Of a stretch of 64,000 nt of DNA, positions 50,462 through 61,332 are shown piece by piece (position 1 is the first letter of the stretch; every line of letters begins with the position of its first letter). Source of the stretch: Bacillus sp. FJAT-45350 (GTDB lineage: Bacteria > Bacillota > Bacilli > Bacillales > NISU01); NCBI RefSeq assembly GCF_002335805.1, contig NZ_NISU01000002.1, forward strand, positions 424,843 through 488,842. The letters are read 5' to 3'. The notes beneath the pieces were generated by a model. That model was given only the letters and a program-made list of their open reading frames with translations, was not told the origin of the DNA and did not search any database. Both the position numbers and the translations under genes were made by a program.

Positions 50462-50511
50462 ATAGAGGATGTCTTAAAAGGCCATATACCTTTTAAGACA
50501 TCCTCTATTTC
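50462..50511. terminator. Bidirectional terminator after engB
   Basis: ATAGAGGATGTCTTAAAAGG (50462-50481) is perfectly complementary to 50489-50508, followed by T-rich sequence. It serves engB and the convergent membrane-protein gene, whose stop codon lies within the right arm. Confidence 0.93.
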
Positions 50512-50981
50512 TTTTTCAAAATTAAATACAAACCAACAGCAATTAGAGCAATAGGCCAAAAGCCTTCTATGACATGGAAGAACGATTGAAACCAACCAAT
50601 AAAGCCTGAATAAAAAAATCCAAGCGCTGAGATCAGTAACAGGATGATAGCCGGAATGAGTCCATCTTTATTCGTTCGACTATACACCATAAGGAATGAT
50701 AGACCAACAATAACAGTAAACATTGCCCAGTGATTTGGCCAAAATGAGAACATGATGAGAAAGTGAAAGTGTAGTCCTAATAGAAATAAAAGCCAACCTG
50801 GAAATAAGCTATTTGATTCTCTGCCAACATAGCTTTGCACTAAAAAGGCAATACCGATGACAAGTAAGATAGATGGCCATGTGAAGAGTTGATTAACATA
50901 TGGAAGATTCAGTTGCCGTAATAAAAAGAATAAACCAACCCCGATTAGAAGTATGCCTGGAAAGATTCCATTTCTTTTCAT
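50505..50981 (-). CDS. Small multi-pass membrane protein (LiaI/LiaF-TM-like repeats)
   Basis: About 158 residues with six hydrophobic segments. The pattern GILLIGVGLFFLLRQL and a later FWPIALIAVGLYLILKKK resemble the short TM modules seen in LiaF-type and DUF5668 proteins. No function can be assigned. The start ATG at 50981 on the - strand follows GGGGGCGAAAG; an in-frame ATG at 51011 lies before that site. It is a single gene facing engB. Confidence 0.75.
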   Translation of the reverse strand: MKRNGIFPGILLIGVGLFFLLRQLNLPYVNQLFTWPSILLVIGIAFLVQSYVGRESNSLFPGWLLFLLGLHFHFLIMFSFWPNHWAMFTVIVGLSFLMVYSRTNKDGLIPAIILLLISALGFFYSGFIGWFQSFFHVIEGFWPIALIAVGLYLILKKK

Positions 50982-51179
50982 ACTTTCGCCCCCTTTTTTA
51001 ATACTAAACAATCATAATAAGGCTAACAACCTTTTTCTATGAATAAAATCCGAATAAAGGATTAAGCATGAGTACAAACTATAAAAAGTATATCTTACAT
51101 AAACTTCCTAATTATGAACCAAAAAGAAGCAATACCAACATAATAGCATAGGCTTTCAAGATCTGTTCACAATTTTTTT

Positions 51180-51207
51180 TTGAGTTACCCGAAATACATG
51201 CTATAAT
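51180..51207 (+). promoter_or_regulatory. Promoter of the hem operon
   Basis: TTGAGT (51180-51185), 16 bases and TATAAT (51202-51207), about 190 bases before hemA. TATAATATCATCATAAT around the -10 has a loose PerR/Fur-like symmetry but does not match the box well. The rest of 50982-51398 shows no gene. Confidence 0.6.
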
Positions 51208-51398
51208 ATCATCATAATGCGTCGAAAAAGAGAAAAATTGTTTTATTATATAGAAAAACATAAACGATTAGATAACGGTGATAGCATATTTAGATGGTTT
51301 GGCTGCACATTGTACGTTTAACTTCTAATTAAAAAGTTGCTTATCGTTTCTTATCATAAATATGGGGATTTAAATTATTGTGGGGGTGAAGTAAACAA

Positions 51399-52790
51399 AT
51401 GCATATCCTAGTTGTTGGATTAAACTATAAAACTGCCCCTGTTGAAATCCGTGAAAAGTTTTCATTTCAGGAGTCTGAGCTATCGGAGGCACTTCAACAG
51501 TTACGCAGCACAAAAAGTATACTAGAATGCACGATTATTTCTACATGTAATCGTACTGAAATATATGTTGTTGCGGACCAATTACACACTGGACGTCACT
51601 TCACGAAGGTGTTCTTATCTGAATGGTTCAACATGCCAAGAGAAGAGTTTAGTCAGTATTTAAATATACGTGAAGATCATCACGCAATTGAGCACTTGTT
51701 TAGAGTAACATGTGGTTTAGATTCGATGGTGCTTGGTGAAACTCAAATTCTAGGTCAAATTCGTGATGGATTCTTATTTGCTCAAAAGGAAAATGCAACA
51801 GGGACAATTTTTAATCAACTATTTAAGCAAGCAGTAACTCTAGCAAAGCGTTCACATTCCGAAACGGAAATCGGTGCGAATGCAGTTTCTGTTAGTTATG
51901 CTGCAGTTGAGTTAGGAAAGAAAATTTTCGGTGATTTTGCTGACAAACATGTTCTTATTTTAGGAGCAGGTAAGATGAGTGAATTAACTGCGAAGCATTT
52001 ACATGCTAATGGTGCATCGAAAATTACTGTTATCAACCGTACGCAAGCAAAAGCTGCTGAGTTAGCAGAGCGCTTTTTAGGACAGGCGAAGCCGTTGGAA
52101 CAGCTTCAAGAGGCGATTGCTGAAGCAGATATTTTAATTAGTTCAACTGGTGCTAGAGATTACGTTATTACAGCTGACTCTGTTCGAGGTTCAGTGAAGA
52201 AACGCCGTGGTCGTCCATTATTTATGGTTGATATTGCGGTACCGCGTGATCTTGACCCTGCTCTTGCTGATTACGATGATATCTATTTATATGATATTGA
52301 TGACTTAGAAGGTATTGTTCAAGCTAACTTAGAAGAGCGCAAAGTAGAAGCAGAAAAGATTGAATTAATGATAGAAGCAGAAATTGATGAGTTTAAGAGC
52401 TGGTTAAATACATTAGGTGTTGTGCCTCTTATTTCTGCATTACGCACAAAAGCATTAACTGTACAAGCTGAAACGATGGAAAGCATTGAAAGAAAGCTTC
52501 CACATCTTTCAGACCGGGACAAAAAAGTACTTCGTAAACATACAAAGAGTATCGTAAACCAGTTATTACGTGATCCAATTACAAGAGTAAAAGAGCTTTC
52601 GGCAGATGAAAATGCAAATGAATCATTGGCATTATTCACAAAGATATTTGCACTTGAGGAAGAATTAACAGCTCAACTAGTTAGAGAGAGGGAAAAAGAA
52701 AGAATCAACCAAGTTGAAGGCGACTGGGAATTAAAGAAGAAAGAGTTTGTTCCTGCTAGACAGACTGAAAGTGTCGTTGTTCGCTCCTAG
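51399..52790 (+). CDS. hemA: Glutamyl-tRNA reductase
   Basis: A 463-residue NADPH enzyme making glutamate-1-semialdehyde from Glu-tRNA, the first step of haem synthesis by the C5 route. The catalytic Cys50 is in [10 protein letters not shown]; the NADPH domain has [17 protein letters not shown]; a C-terminal helical dimerisation domain follows. GGGGGTGAAG precedes ATG. First gene of hemAXCDBL. Confidence 0.97.
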   Translation: MHILVVGLNYKTAPVEIREKFSFQESELSEALQQLRSTKSILECTIISTCNRTEIYVVADQLHTGRHFTKVFLSEWFNMPREEFSQYLNIREDHHAIEHLFRVTCGLDSMVLGETQILGQIRDGFLFAQKENATGTIFNQLFKQAVTLAKRSHSETEIGANAVSVSYAAVELGKKIFGDFADKHVLILGAGKMSELTAKHLHANGASKITVINRTQAKAAELAERFLGQAKPLEQLQEAIAEADILISSTGARDYVITADSVRGSVKKRRGRPLFMVDIAVPRDLDPALADYDDIYLYDIDDLEGIVQANLEERKVEAEKIELMIEAEIDEFKSWLNTLGVVPLISALRTKALTVQAETMESIERKLPHLSDRDKKVLRKHTKSIVNQLLRDPITRVKELSADENANESLALFTKIFALEEELTAQLVREREKERINQVEGDWELKKKEFVPARQTESVVVRS

Positions 52791-52805
52791 AGGAGAGTTA
52801 TTTCA

Positions 52806-53630
52806 GTGGTTAGTTTAAATTGGTTTTACCTCGTCATTATTATTCTCTATTGTTTGAGTGTATTAGGATATTTTATTGATTTTATTCAACACAACCGGAA
52901 GGTCAATCGGATTGCCTTCTGGTTGCTTTCGATTGTCTGGATTTTTCAAACGTGTTTTTTTGTTTTACGAATGCTAGAATTTAACCGATTACCCGTACTA
53001 ACCTCCTTTGAAGGTATGTTCTTTTATGCGTGGGTACTAGTGAGCTTATCTTTGTTTATTAACTGGTTTTTCCCAGTGGATTTTCTAGTCTTTTTTACAA
53101 ATGTTGTTGGTTTTGTCCTTATGGCATTAAGTGTGTTCACACCAACAGGAGACGTACCTCCAGAGCTTTCACAACTACTCATTTCAGAATTACTTATCAT
53201 ACATGTCTTTATGGTGATATTCGGATATGCCGCCTTTACTTTGGCATTTGTTTTTTCGGTTATGTACAGCTTGCAGCATAATATGCTAAAGCGAAAAAAT
53301 TGGGGGAAGCGTTTGCTTCGATATGGAAGCCTTTCTAAGCTAGATAAAATGGCATTCTGGACAACGTTGATTTCATTCCCAGTGTTTCTGTTAGGAATTA
53401 TATTAGGATTAATATGGGCATCAATTAAACTTGGTGAATTACCATGGTTGGATGCGAAAGTCATTAGCTCATTAACGGTATTAGCTGTTTATGGGGCTTA
53501 TTTGTATCAACGAGTAGTCAAAGAAGCAAGGGGTTATTCAATGGCAATGTTGAATATCGTAGGCTTTTTACTTGTGTTAATTAACTACTTTCTATCAAGC
53601 AGTTTCTCAAAGTTTCATCTTTGGTACTAA
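52806..53630 (+). CDS. hemX: HemX / cytochrome c assembly-type membrane protein
   Basis: A 274-residue protein with about eight membrane spans of the CcsA/HemX type, with His and Trp residues in the spans. In Bacillus subtilis HemX lowers the cellular level of HemA. The start is GTG at 52806 after GGAGAG. It sits between hemA and hemC as expected. Confidence 0.93.
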   Translation: MVSLNWFYLVIIILYCLSVLGYFIDFIQHNRKVNRIAFWLLSIVWIFQTCFFVLRMLEFNRLPVLTSFEGMFFYAWVLVSLSLFINWFFPVDFLVFFTNVVGFVLMALSVFTPTGDVPPELSQLLISELLIIHVFMVIFGYAAFTLAFVFSVMYSLQHNMLKRKNWGKRLLRYGSLSKLDKMAFWTTLISFPVFLLGIILGLIWASIKLGELPWLDAKVISSLTVLAVYGAYLYQRVVKEARGYSMAMLNIVGFLLVLINYFLSSSFSKFHLWY

Positions 53631-53632
53631 AT

Positions 53633-53755
53633 TTAATTATGAATTATGAGTGATTAGTTATGAGTTATAAGTTGGAATTGCAAATTGCAAATTTCAAATT
53701 TCAAATTAAATCTATGGCAATTTGCAATTCTAAATTCGCAATTGCTCTTTGACCT
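53633..53755. repeat. AT-rich foldback intergenic repeat (copy 3 of 4)
   Basis: It starts with TTATGAATTATGAG and AGTTATGAGTTATAAG. AATTGCAAATTGC near 53676 is then exactly complementary to GCAATTTGCAATT near 53717. TTCAAATT is repeated in the middle. It interrupts the otherwise tight hem operon between hemX and hemC and carries no gene. Confidence 0.65.
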
Positions 53756-53795
53756 TGTTTATAATAGATGTAGATTTATAATATTGGAGGATGTT

Positions 53796-54725
53796 ATGAG
53801 AAAAATAGTGATCGGTTCAAGAAAAAGTAATCTTGCTCTTACTCAAACGGAATGGGTAATTGACCAATTAAAACAAGCTGGCGCGCCTTTTGAGTTTGAA
53901 ATTAAGAAAATCGTGACAAAGGGAGATCAAATTCTTGATGTTACCCTTTCAAAAGTTGGTGGAAAAGGCTTGTTTGTTAAAGAAATCGAGCAAGCGATGA
54001 TGGATAAAGAGATTGATATAGCAGTTCATAGTATGAAGGATGTTCCTTCTGAGCTTCATGAAGGATTTACACTTGCTGCGACTACAAAGCGTGTTGATCC
54101 ACGTGATGCTTTTATTTCGAACGATCATGTAAAGCTAGCTGATTTACCTGCGGGTTCAATTGTAGGAACAAGTAGTTTACGTCGCTCTGCACAAATTTTA
54201 GCACAGCGTCCTGACCTTGAAATACAGTGGATTCGTGGAAACATTGAAACTCGTTTACGTAAATTAAAAGAAGAGAACTTTGATGCAATTATTTTAGCTG
54301 CTGCAGGGCTTGAGCGCATGGGGTGGTCGAAGGATATTGTAACTGAATTTTTAGAGCCAGACGTTTGTATTCCAGCAGTTGGACAAGGGGCATTAGGTAT
54401 TGAATGTCGCTCTGATGATCAAGAAGTAATTGATTTATTACAGCATATTAATGACGACGTGACTGCTCGTACAGTGGCAGCTGAGCGTGCATTTCTTTAT
54501 AAAATTGAAGGAGGCTGTCAGGTTCCGATTGCAGCGTATAGTACGCTTGACGGAGAAGACATCAAGATTACAGCATTAGTCGGTAGTCCAGATGGAAAGA
54601 CAATCCTTCATGAAACAATGACAGGGAAGGACCCAGTTGAGTTAGGACAAGCAGTTGCTGGTCAGTTACTTGAGAAGGGTGCAAAAGAGATTCTCGATAA
54701 AGTAAAGAAAGAGCTTAACCAATAA
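53796..54725 (+). CDS. hemC: Porphobilinogen deaminase
   Basis: A 309-residue enzyme polymerising four porphobilinogens to hydroxymethylbilane. Motifs: [36 protein letters not shown] and the dipyrromethane-binding Cys in [14 protein letters not shown] at 53796 follows TTGGAGGATGTT; the long upstream extension of the frame lies in the repeat element and is rejected. Its stop overlaps the hemD start by one base. Confidence 0.97.
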   Translation: MRKIVIGSRKSNLALTQTEWVIDQLKQAGAPFEFEIKKIVTKGDQILDVTLSKVGGKGLFVKEIEQAMMDKEIDIAVHSMKDVPSELHEGFTLAATTKRVDPRDAFISNDHVKLADLPAGSIVGTSSLRRSAQILAQRPDLEIQWIRGNIETRLRKLKEENFDAIILAAAGLERMGWSKDIVTEFLEPDVCIPAVGQGALGIECRSDDQEVIDLLQHINDDVTARTVAAERAFLYKIEGGCQVPIAAYSTLDGEDIKITALVGSPDGKTILHETMTGKDPVELGQAVAGQLLEKGAKEILDKVKKELNQ

Positions 54726-55516
54726 TGAAAGAATCACCTCTTCAATCTCGTAGAATTTTAGTTACTAGGGCAAAGGACCAAGCTAAAAGTTTTACAGAAA
54801 AAATCGAAAGTAATGGCGGGACGGCTATAGAAGTTCCGCTCATTACATTTCAAAAGCCAGTGAAACAAGAAGAGATTGAACAAGCATTATCAAGCTTACA
54901 TACATATGATTGGCTTATTTTTACGAGTATTAATGGGGTTCACTTCTTTTTTGATTTTCTTGAAGAGTTTAACGTTGCGTTCGAATATCTTAATGATATC
55001 AAGATAGCTGTTGTGGGTACTAAAACAAAAGAAGCCTTAGCGCAGTATGGTGTTTTTCCTTCTCTAATACCTGATGAATTTGTTGCTGAAAGCTTGTCAG
55101 AAGAATTAGTGAAGACGTTGCAAGCTGGAGAGAAGGTCTTGTTTCCAAAAGGTAATCTTGCAAGAGATTTGATACCTAGAAAGCTTTCCAAAATGGATTT
55201 AGAACTAACTGAGCTAGTGATTTATGAAAATGTGATTGAAACTCGTTCAAAGGAAAAGTTGCAAGAATTACTCATGAATAAAGACGTAGACATTATTACG
55301 TTTACAAGCTCATCTACAGTAAAAAATTTTGTCATGCTACTTCGTGATGAAAGTTGGGAAAACTACATAAATCAGCTAACATTTGCATGCATTGGTCCAA
55401 TCGCTGCAAAAACAGCAGAACAATATGGGCTTACACCTCATATTGTGGCAAGTACATATACTATCGATGGTTTAATTCAAGCGATTATTGATTATTTAGA
55501 GGAGGAAGAGCAATGA
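54725..55516 (+). CDS. hemD: Uroporphyrinogen-III synthase
   Basis: A 263-residue enzyme closing hydroxymethylbilane with ring D inversion. The family is poorly conserved, but the two-domain pattern ([35 protein letters not shown], then [13 protein letters not shown] and [15 protein letters not shown]) and position between hemC and hemB are clear. Overlaps both neighbours by a few bases. Confidence 0.94.
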   Translation: MKESPLQSRRILVTRAKDQAKSFTEKIESNGGTAIEVPLITFQKPVKQEEIEQALSSLHTYDWLIFTSINGVHFFFDFLEEFNVAFEYLNDIKIAVVGTKTKEALAQYGVFPSLIPDEFVAESLSEELVKTLQAGEKVLFPKGNLARDLIPRKLSKMDLELTELVIYENVIETRSKEKLQELLMNKDVDIITFTSSSTVKNFVMLLRDESWENYINQLTFACIGPIAAKTAEQYGLTPHIVASTYTIDGLIQAIIDYLEEEEQ

Positions 55517-56490
55517 CTGACGTAAACTTTCGTAGACATCGTCGTTTAAGACAAAGTTCATCGATTCGTTCGATGGTAAGAGAAACTTCCCTACATACTG
55601 AAGATTTAATATATCCTATTTTTGTAACCGAAGGTGAAAATGTAAAAAATGAAGTAGCATCTATGCCAGGTGTGTTCCAGTTTTCTTTAGACCTTTTAGA
55701 TGCAGAAGTGAGCGAGGTAGTTCATTTAGGGATTCCAGCAGTTATCGTTTTCGGTGTCCCTCATGATAAGGATGATGTTGGTACCTCAGCATATCACGAC
55801 CATGGTATTGTTCAGCAAGGGATTCGTCAAATTAAAGAAGCCCATCCTGATTTAACAGTGATTGCTGACACGTGTTTATGTCAATTTACTGACCACGGAC
55901 ATTGTGGTGTCATTGAAGAAGGAAAAATATTAAATGACCCAACGTTGGACCTTTTAGCTAAAACAGCAGTGTCTCAAGCGAAGGCAGGAGCTGACATTAT
56001 TGCTCCTTCAAATATGATGGATGGATTTGTTGCAGCGATACGTCATGGGTTAGACGAAGCAGGCTTTGTTGATGTGCCAATCATGTCATACGCGGTAAAA
56101 TATTCTTCGGCTTTCTACGGACCATTCCGTGATGCGGCTCATAGCTCGCCTAAATTCGGTGATCGTAAGACATATCAAATGGATCCTGCGAACCGTTTAG
56201 AAGCGTTACGTGAAGCAGAGTCAGATATGGAAGAAGGAGCAGACTTCTTAATCGTAAAGCCAGCCCTATCATACTTAGATGTCATTCGAGAAGTAAAGGA
56301 CTTTTCAGGCTACCCAATTGTTGCTTACAACGTAAGTGGCGAATACTCGATGATTAAAGCAGCTAGTATTAATGGATGGATCGATGAGAAAAGCGTAGTA
56401 TTGGAAAAACTACTTAGCATGAAGCGTGCAGGTGCAGACCTAATTCTGACTTACTTTGCAAAAGATGTAGCAAGATGGCTAAAGAAGTAG
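55513..56490 (+). CDS. hemB: Delta-aminolevulinic acid dehydratase (porphobilinogen synthase)
   Basis: A 325-residue enzyme joining two aminolevulinate molecules. Zinc-binding cysteines are in [14 protein letters not shown]; the two Schiff-base lysines are in [17 protein letters not shown] and [12 protein letters not shown]. It starts with ATGA overlapping hemD, with GAGGAGGAAGAG upstream. Confidence 0.98.
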   Translation: MTDVNFRRHRRLRQSSSIRSMVRETSLHTEDLIYPIFVTEGENVKNEVASMPGVFQFSLDLLDAEVSEVVHLGIPAVIVFGVPHDKDDVGTSAYHDHGIVQQGIRQIKEAHPDLTVIADTCLCQFTDHGHCGVIEEGKILNDPTLDLLAKTAVSQAKAGADIIAPSNMMDGFVAAIRHGLDEAGFVDVPIMSYAVKYSSAFYGPFRDAAHSSPKFGDRKTYQMDPANRLEALREAESDMEEGADFLIVKPALSYLDVIREVKDFSGYPIVAYNVSGEYSMIKAASINGWIDEKSVVLEKLLSMKRAGADLILTYFAKDVARWLKK

Positions 56491-56504
56491 GAGTACATGG
56501 GTAA

Positions 56505-56567
56505 GTTGGTTAATATTAAGTTATAAAGGTTAACCAATTCATAACACATAATTCATAATTAAACCAA
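56505..56567. repeat. AT-rich intergenic repeat (copy 4 of 4)
   Basis: Contains AATTCATAACACATAATTCA and ends TAATTAAACCAAC, with GTTGGTTAA at its left edge complementary to the right edge. Located between hemB and hemL. Same family as the elements near 9944, 25808 and 53633. Confidence 0.6.
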
Positions 56568-56582
56568 CGAGGTGACAAATAG

Positions 56583-57869
56583 ATGAGAAGCTTTGATAAA
56601 TCAAAGGAAGCATTTTCAAAGGCAAAACCACTTATGCCAGGTGGAGTAAATAGCCCAGTACGAGCTTTTAAATCAGTTGATATGGACCCGGTTTACATGG
56701 AAAGTGGAAAAGGCTCACGAATTTATGATATAGATGGAAACGAGTATATTGACTATGTTCTATCGTGGGGACCATTAATTCTAGGACATGCAGATGACCA
56801 AGTCGTTGAATCGTTAAAGAAAGTAACTGAAAAAGGAACTAGCTTTGGTGCACCCAGTGAATTAGAAACGAAACTTGCAGAACTTGTAATTGACCGTGTT
56901 CCTTCAATTGAAGTTGTTCGTATGGTTAATTCAGGGACAGAAGCAACGATGAGTGCATTACGCCTAGCTCGTGGGTTTACTAGTCGCAACAAAATCCTTA
57001 AATTCGAAGGGTGCTACCATGGACATGGTGACTCACTTTTAATCAAGGCTGGATCGGGTGTAGCGACACTTGGATTACCGGATAGCCCTGGTGTACCGGA
57101 AAGCGTAGCGCAAAACACATTGACAGTTCCTTATAATGATTTAGAAAGTTTCCAATATGCTTTTGATACATTTGGAGACGATATTGCTGGGGTTATTGTT
57201 GAACCTGTAGCAGGAAACATGGGAGTTGTTCCTCCAGTGCCAGGCTTCCTAGAGGAGATTCGACGTATTACAGAAGAAAACGGTACACTATTAATTTTTG
57301 ATGAAGTTATGACTGGTTTCCGTGTTGGATACAATTGTGCACAAGGAGAACTAGATGTAACTCCAGACTTAACATGTCTAGGTAAAGTAATCGGCGGTGG
57401 TTTACCAGTAGGAGCGTATGGTGGTAAGCGTGAAATTATGGAACAAATTGCACCGGCTGGACCAATTTATCAAGCTGGTACTTTATCAGGAAATCCACTT
57501 GCGATGACAGCTGGTTATGAAACTTTATCACAGCTAAAGCCAGAGGATTATGAGCATTTTAATAAGTTAGCAGATCGTTTAGTAGAGGGATTAGGGGCAG
57601 CTGCGAAAAAGTATGATATCCCACATACATCTAACAGAGCTGGTTCAATGGTTGGCTTCTTCTTTACAAATGAAAAAGTGACAAACTTTGAAAAAGCATC
57701 AACTTCAAATTTAGACTATTTCAAAGCATACTTTAAAGAAATGTTAAATCAGGGAGTATCATTACCACCTTCGCAATTTGAAGGGATGTTCCTCTCAACG
57801 AAGCACACAATGGAAGATATCGAAAAAACAATTACGGCAGCAGAAATTGCATTTTCAAAACTGAAATAA
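56583..57869 (+). CDS. hemL: Glutamate-1-semialdehyde 2,1-aminomutase
   Basis: A 428-residue PLP enzyme of the class III aminotransferase fold that makes 5-aminolevulinate. The PLP lysine is in [32 protein letters not shown] and the [10 protein letters not shown] segment are conserved. ACGAGGTGAC precedes ATG. Last of the hemAXCDBL cluster. Confidence 0.98.
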   Translation: MRSFDKSKEAFSKAKPLMPGGVNSPVRAFKSVDMDPVYMESGKGSRIYDIDGNEYIDYVLSWGPLILGHADDQVVESLKKVTEKGTSFGAPSELETKLAELVIDRVPSIEVVRMVNSGTEATMSALRLARGFTSRNKILKFEGCYHGHGDSLLIKAGSGVATLGLPDSPGVPESVAQNTLTVPYNDLESFQYAFDTFGDDIAGVIVEPVAGNMGVVPPVPGFLEEIRRITEENGTLLIFDEVMTGFRVGYNCAQGELDVTPDLTCLGKVIGGGLPVGAYGGKREIMEQIAPAGPIYQAGTLSGNPLAMTAGYETLSQLKPEDYEHFNKLADRLVEGLGAAAKKYDIPHTSNRAGSMVGFFFTNEKVTNFEKASTSNLDYFKAYFKEMLNQGVSLPPSQFEGMFLSTKHTMEDIEKTITAAEIAFSKLK

Positions 57870-57879
57870 ATAGAAATTA

Positions 57880-57926
57880 GGGGGTTGTGTCAAAAGATCA
57901 ATTATCTTGTGGCACAACCTCTTTTC
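57880..57926 (+). terminator. Terminator after hemL
   Basis: GGGGGTTGTGTCAAAAGAT pairs with ATCTTGTGGCACAACCTC (some mismatches) and T4 follows. Confidence 0.85.
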
Positions 57927-58010
57927 ATGATTGGCTTACTGAATGTAATAGGCTCTTACAAATTAAAATGTACTGATGTATAATGAAAGGAAATACAGGA
58001 GGTGATTAAT

Positions 58011-58310
58011 ATGAGCAATGATAAAGTGGAACAAATGTTAACTCAGTTATTGAAGATAGTTGGACCGATGGAGAGTGATATAAGAAATCTTAAGATGGAT
58101 ATAAAAGATCTTAAAAAGGACACAAAAGACCATAAGCAGGACATGGGAATAATGCAAAGTGATATTCAGAGTTTAAATAATAAAAGCGAACAGCGACACA
58201 TTGAGGTCATGAACAAATTAAAAGAACTAGAATATGACCAGGACTTTATCTGGGAGAAAGCCGTTCGAAATGAAAGAGAACTTGGGAATATTAAACGTCA
58301 ACTAAGTTAA
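58011..58310 (+). CDS. Small coiled-coil protein of unknown function
   Basis: A 99-residue, highly charged, helical protein (MSNDKVEQMLTQLLKIVGPM, then repeated DIRNLKMDIKDLKKDTKDHK heptads). The pattern predicts one long coiled coil with hydrophobic residues every three or four positions. ATG at 58011 follows a full AGGAGGTG; GTG at 58002 is part of that site. It is flanked by two terminators, so it is its own unit. Similar short coiled-coil proteins occur widely in Bacilli without known role. Confidence 0.8.
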   Translation: MSNDKVEQMLTQLLKIVGPMESDIRNLKMDIKDLKKDTKDHKQDMGIMQSDIQSLNNKSEQRHIEVMNKLKELEYDQDFIWEKAVRNERELGNIKRQLS

Positions 58311-58378
58311 ACCCTCTTCTAATCCCCCGATTTTATTTACGATAGACATTTACTGCATTTACTTGTTAGTTTCATAAT

Positions 58379-58417
58379 AAAAAGGAGTTACAGGTATAGT
58401 GCTGTAACTCCTTTTTG
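58379..58417 (+). terminator. Terminator after the coiled-coil gene
   Basis: AAAGGAGTTACAG pairs perfectly with CTGTAACTCCTTT; T5 follows. Confidence 0.93.
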
Positions 58418-58588
58418 ATATGAGGAACTCCTTTTAAAACTATAAATCTCACTGAAACGGAAATATAGAACATAAGATTATATCTTTTGTTAAATTTTAT
58501 TCATATCACTCTAGGTCTTGTCATAGACTTTATTGTACTGACCATGACCGTAACAAGATGAGATAACTAGTTGAAGGAGGAATGCACT

Positions 58589-60112
58589 GTGACGCAAGAT
58601 CACCCATCAAAATTATCATTTTCCATTGAGGAATCTGTTTGGTTGAATAAAGGACAGGAAATCCAAGAAATTATGTCAATGTCTCTTGACCCGAATATTA
58701 GTATTGAAGAAAAGGATGAGCATGTATACATTCGTGGAGGACTACAATTAATAGGGGAATATCGCCCATCTCAATCAGAAGAGGGATATAACGTTGAGGA
58801 AGATTCAGTAAGAGACCAACGGGCATTCCGTTCGATAGAAGAGGTTTCGGTATCAGAGGATGGCATTGGTGAGATAAAGCATTATTTCCCAATCGATGTA
58901 ACAATACCAATTAACCGTATTAAAAACTTAGAAGATATTTATGTTCAAGTAGAAACGTTTGATTATGATCTTCCTGAAAGAAGTTGCATTCAATTAACTG
59001 CCGATGTATCGATCAGCGGGATGAGTACAACACAGGAAAGAACGACACCAGTGGAGGAGCCTCAACCACAAGAAGTTCCTGAGCTACAGCCGATAGAACA
59101 GAGTGAAGCCTTTGAACCAGTGGAGGTACCAGAAATTATTGGTGGAGAAGACGCGGATATCTCGCAAAAATTCCAATTTGAAGCAAGAAGAGAGCCAGAA
59201 CTAGACATTGCTGCACCACCTGAACCACCTAAAATGGAGGTAGAAGAACCATCTCCTCAAAACGAAATGGAAGAATCTGCACCTCCAATTACTGAGAGAC
59301 AAGAAGCAGCAGAACAGAAGGAAGTAGAGCCAGTAAAAGAGGAAGAATTAGTAACAAAGGTCGCAATTAATTCTCGTCCAGATAAAAAGGAAGGACCGTC
59401 TAATGGAGCATCATGGTCTTCTATGATTCCAGACTCTAGTAAGGAAGAAATAGTAGAAGAACCAAAAGAAGAAGTTGAGCCTGCATTAGATCGACCAGAG
59501 CCTACACCTGTTGCAGAAGAAGTGGAAGAAACCCCTGCATATGAAGAACCTGTACAGGAAGCAGAGCCACCAAGAGCAGAAGAACCAGCACCAGTGTTTG
59601 CAGATTTTACACCTTGGAATGGGGAAGAAAAACAAGAAGCTGAGATGAATAGAAGCGAATCAAAAGAGGAAGTAGAAGTTGAAGAACCAGTAGCAGAAGA
59701 GCCACCTCGTGAAGAGGAAGAGGTTCTTGAACCAGTAGCAGCTCAGGCTGAGCCTGAAACGGTTAATCGACCAGAAGAAACAAAGATTAATATAGCACCG
59801 TTAAAGACCACTGAAGAACCAAAAGATGTGAGCGAAGATACAGAGCCAGGAAGAGATCCTGAGGATGATGCACAACCACAATCTAAAGGACAAAAAGAAG
59901 GCAATGCACTGTATCTTACAAAGATGTTGACTAATGGTGAAGAACAGTTTTCTAAGCTAAAGATGTGTATCATCCAAGAGAATGAATCGTTAGATATGAT
60001 CGCTGAGCGTTATGAGGTTTCAACAAGCCAATTAGTACGTGTGAATCGATTAGATGATGAAAAAGTTGCTGAAGGACAAATCTTATATATTCCTGTAACC
60101 CATAAAGTATAA
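58589..60112 (+). CDS. spoVID: Stage VI sporulation protein D (spore coat morphogenesis)
   Basis: A 507-residue protein. The N-terminal domain (LSFSIEESVWLNKGQEIQEI, ... ISLDPN-type strand region, FPIDVTIPINRI) matches SpoVID. A long acidic, proline- and glutamate-rich low-complexity centre (residues about 150-440) and a C-terminal LysM-type domain (about 457-507) follow. In Bacillus subtilis SpoVID drives encasement of the forespore by the coat. GTG at 58589 follows AAGGAGGAATG. It lies between hemL and ysxE as in Bacillus subtilis. Confidence 0.93.
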   Translation: MTQDHPSKLSFSIEESVWLNKGQEIQEIMSMSLDPNISIEEKDEHVYIRGGLQLIGEYRPSQSEEGYNVEEDSVRDQRAFRSIEEVSVSEDGIGEIKHYFPIDVTIPINRIKNLEDIYVQVETFDYDLPERSCIQLTADVSISGMSTTQERTTPVEEPQPQEVPELQPIEQSEAFEPVEVPEIIGGEDADISQKFQFEARREPELDIAAPPEPPKMEVEEPSPQNEMEESAPPITERQEAAEQKEVEPVKEEELVTKVAINSRPDKKEGPSNGASWSSMIPDSSKEEIVEEPKEEVEPALDRPEPTPVAEEVEETPAYEEPVQEAEPPRAEEPAPVFADFTPWNGEEKQEAEMNRSESKEEVEVEEPVAEEPPREEEEVLEPVAAQAEPETVNRPEETKINIAPLKTTEEPKDVSEDTEPGRDPEDDAQPQSKGQKEGNALYLTKMLTNGEEQFSKLKMCIIQENESLDMIAERYEVSTSQLVRVNRLDDEKVAEGQILYIPVTHKV

Positions 60113-60145
60113 AACAACTGAATAGTTTATAGGAGAATAGAAGGA

Positions 60146-60181
60146 AGGGTGGTATACATTTCAATAAGAAGTGACCACCCT
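60146..60181 (+). terminator. Hairpin after spoVID
   Basis: AGGGTGGT (60146-60153) pairs with ACCACCCT (60174-60181), with a 20-base loop. T-rich sequence (CCTTTTAT) follows. Possible attenuator between spoVID and ysxE. Confidence 0.5.
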
Positions 60182-60261
60182 ACGTCCTTTTATAAAATCA
60201 GTAATCTATTAAAGTGGACAAAGTATTGTAATAACTTCAAGGAAAAGAAGGTGATACATAA

Positions 60262-61275
60262 ATGGAAATGACAGCAAATGATTCTGGAGATGGTTCGATA
60301 TTCTACCACTATGAGCTTTACCCAGAGAAAATAAAAGAGTATGGCAATGTAAAACGAATTTATACGAGACAAGGTGAGTTTGCTTTAAAAGAGTCTAGCT
60401 TACAACAAGAGGAAGCCGATTGGCTTATTCATGTCGTGAGAAGATTAAACCGTTTAGGTTATCGTAATTTGGTACCAATCATTCCTACAAAGTATGGTGA
60501 GTACACTTTATCTACTGATACACACACTTATTATTTAATGCCTTGGATTCATCAAGATGAAAATAGAGGCGATATGCCAATGGAGCGAGTAATAGTTGAA
60601 CAGATGGGAGAAATCCATCGTTTAACAGTGAAGTCTCAAGCATATGAGAGAGAAGATATTGATCAGTCTTATCAATCCTTATTAACTAGATGGGAAAGAA
60701 GGAAAAGAGATTTAGAACAATTTGCTGAACAAGCAGAAGGAAAAGTTTATATTTCTCCCTTTGAACTTACGTTGCTGACACACCATCATTTTTTAAATGC
60801 AATGATAGAGACTGCCAAAACTCATTTAAAAACATGGTATGACCAATGTATTGAAAAAGAAAAGTACCGAAGTGTTTTGTGTCATGGAAAATTATCTAGA
60901 CAGCATCTGTTACTCTATCAAAATAATCAGCCTTTACTTTTTAACTTTGAACGAGCAACTTTAGACACTCCTGCACGAGATTTAGCATTATTTTATCGGT
61001 ATTCACTACCTTATGCGAAATGGGATGAGGAAGAGATATTGAACTGGTACGGAATATATAATCAGCAATTACCATTGCTTGAAGAAGAAAGACACTTACT
61101 AGCTAGTTATTTAAGCTTTCCAGAGCCTATTCTCTATGCAATTGATAGCTATCGACAACAACCTCTAAATATGACTGAGCTAGCTCATGTCCAACGTTTA
61201 GAAAAGAGACTACTAATGCAAAGACGAATTCACCGTATGACGAATGCAATTGTTGCGAAAAATGATGGGCAATAA
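60262..61275 (+). CDS. ysxE: Spore coat protein YsxE (CotS-like kinase fold)
   Basis: A 337-residue protein of the CotS/YutH family, which has an aminoglycoside-phosphotransferase-like fold. Conserved pieces: FALKESSLQQEEADWLIHVV (ATP-site lysine region), YLMPWIHQDE (hinge), VLCHGKLSRQHLLL (catalytic-loop equivalent, with Lys instead of Asp) and FNFERATLDTPARDLALF. The altered catalytic loop suggests an inactive kinase. Bacillus subtilis YsxE is a coat protein downstream of spoVID. GAAGGTGATAC precedes ATG. Confidence 0.92.
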   Translation: MEMTANDSGDGSIFYHYELYPEKIKEYGNVKRIYTRQGEFALKESSLQQEEADWLIHVVRRLNRLGYRNLVPIIPTKYGEYTLSTDTHTYYLMPWIHQDENRGDMPMERVIVEQMGEIHRLTVKSQAYEREDIDQSYQSLLTRWERRKRDLEQFAEQAEGKVYISPFELTLLTHHHFLNAMIETAKTHLKTWYDQCIEKEKYRSVLCHGKLSRQHLLLYQNNQPLLFNFERATLDTPARDLALFYRYSLPYAKWDEEEILNWYGIYNQQLPLLEEERHLLASYLSFPEPILYAIDSYRQQPLNMTELAHVQRLEKRLLMQRRIHRMTNAIVAKNDGQ

Positions 61276-61307
61276 ACATCCGCTATAAGTAGTAGCGGAT
61301 GTTTTTG
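61274..61307 (+). terminator. Terminator after ysxE
   Basis: AAACATCCGCT pairs with AGCGGATGTTT, followed by further T residues. Confidence 0.9.
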
Positions 61308-61332
61308 TTGAATTTTTTGTAGTGTTTCGTTT

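Noticed and set aside
51199..51220. Possible PerR/Fur box at the hemA promoter
   Set aside because: TATAATATCATCATAAT has partial symmetry but too many mismatches to TTATAATNATTATAA.
58470..58515. Possible sigma-E promoter of spoVID
   Set aside because: CATATCACT resembles a -10, but the -35 and spacing fit poorly; not reliable enough to list.
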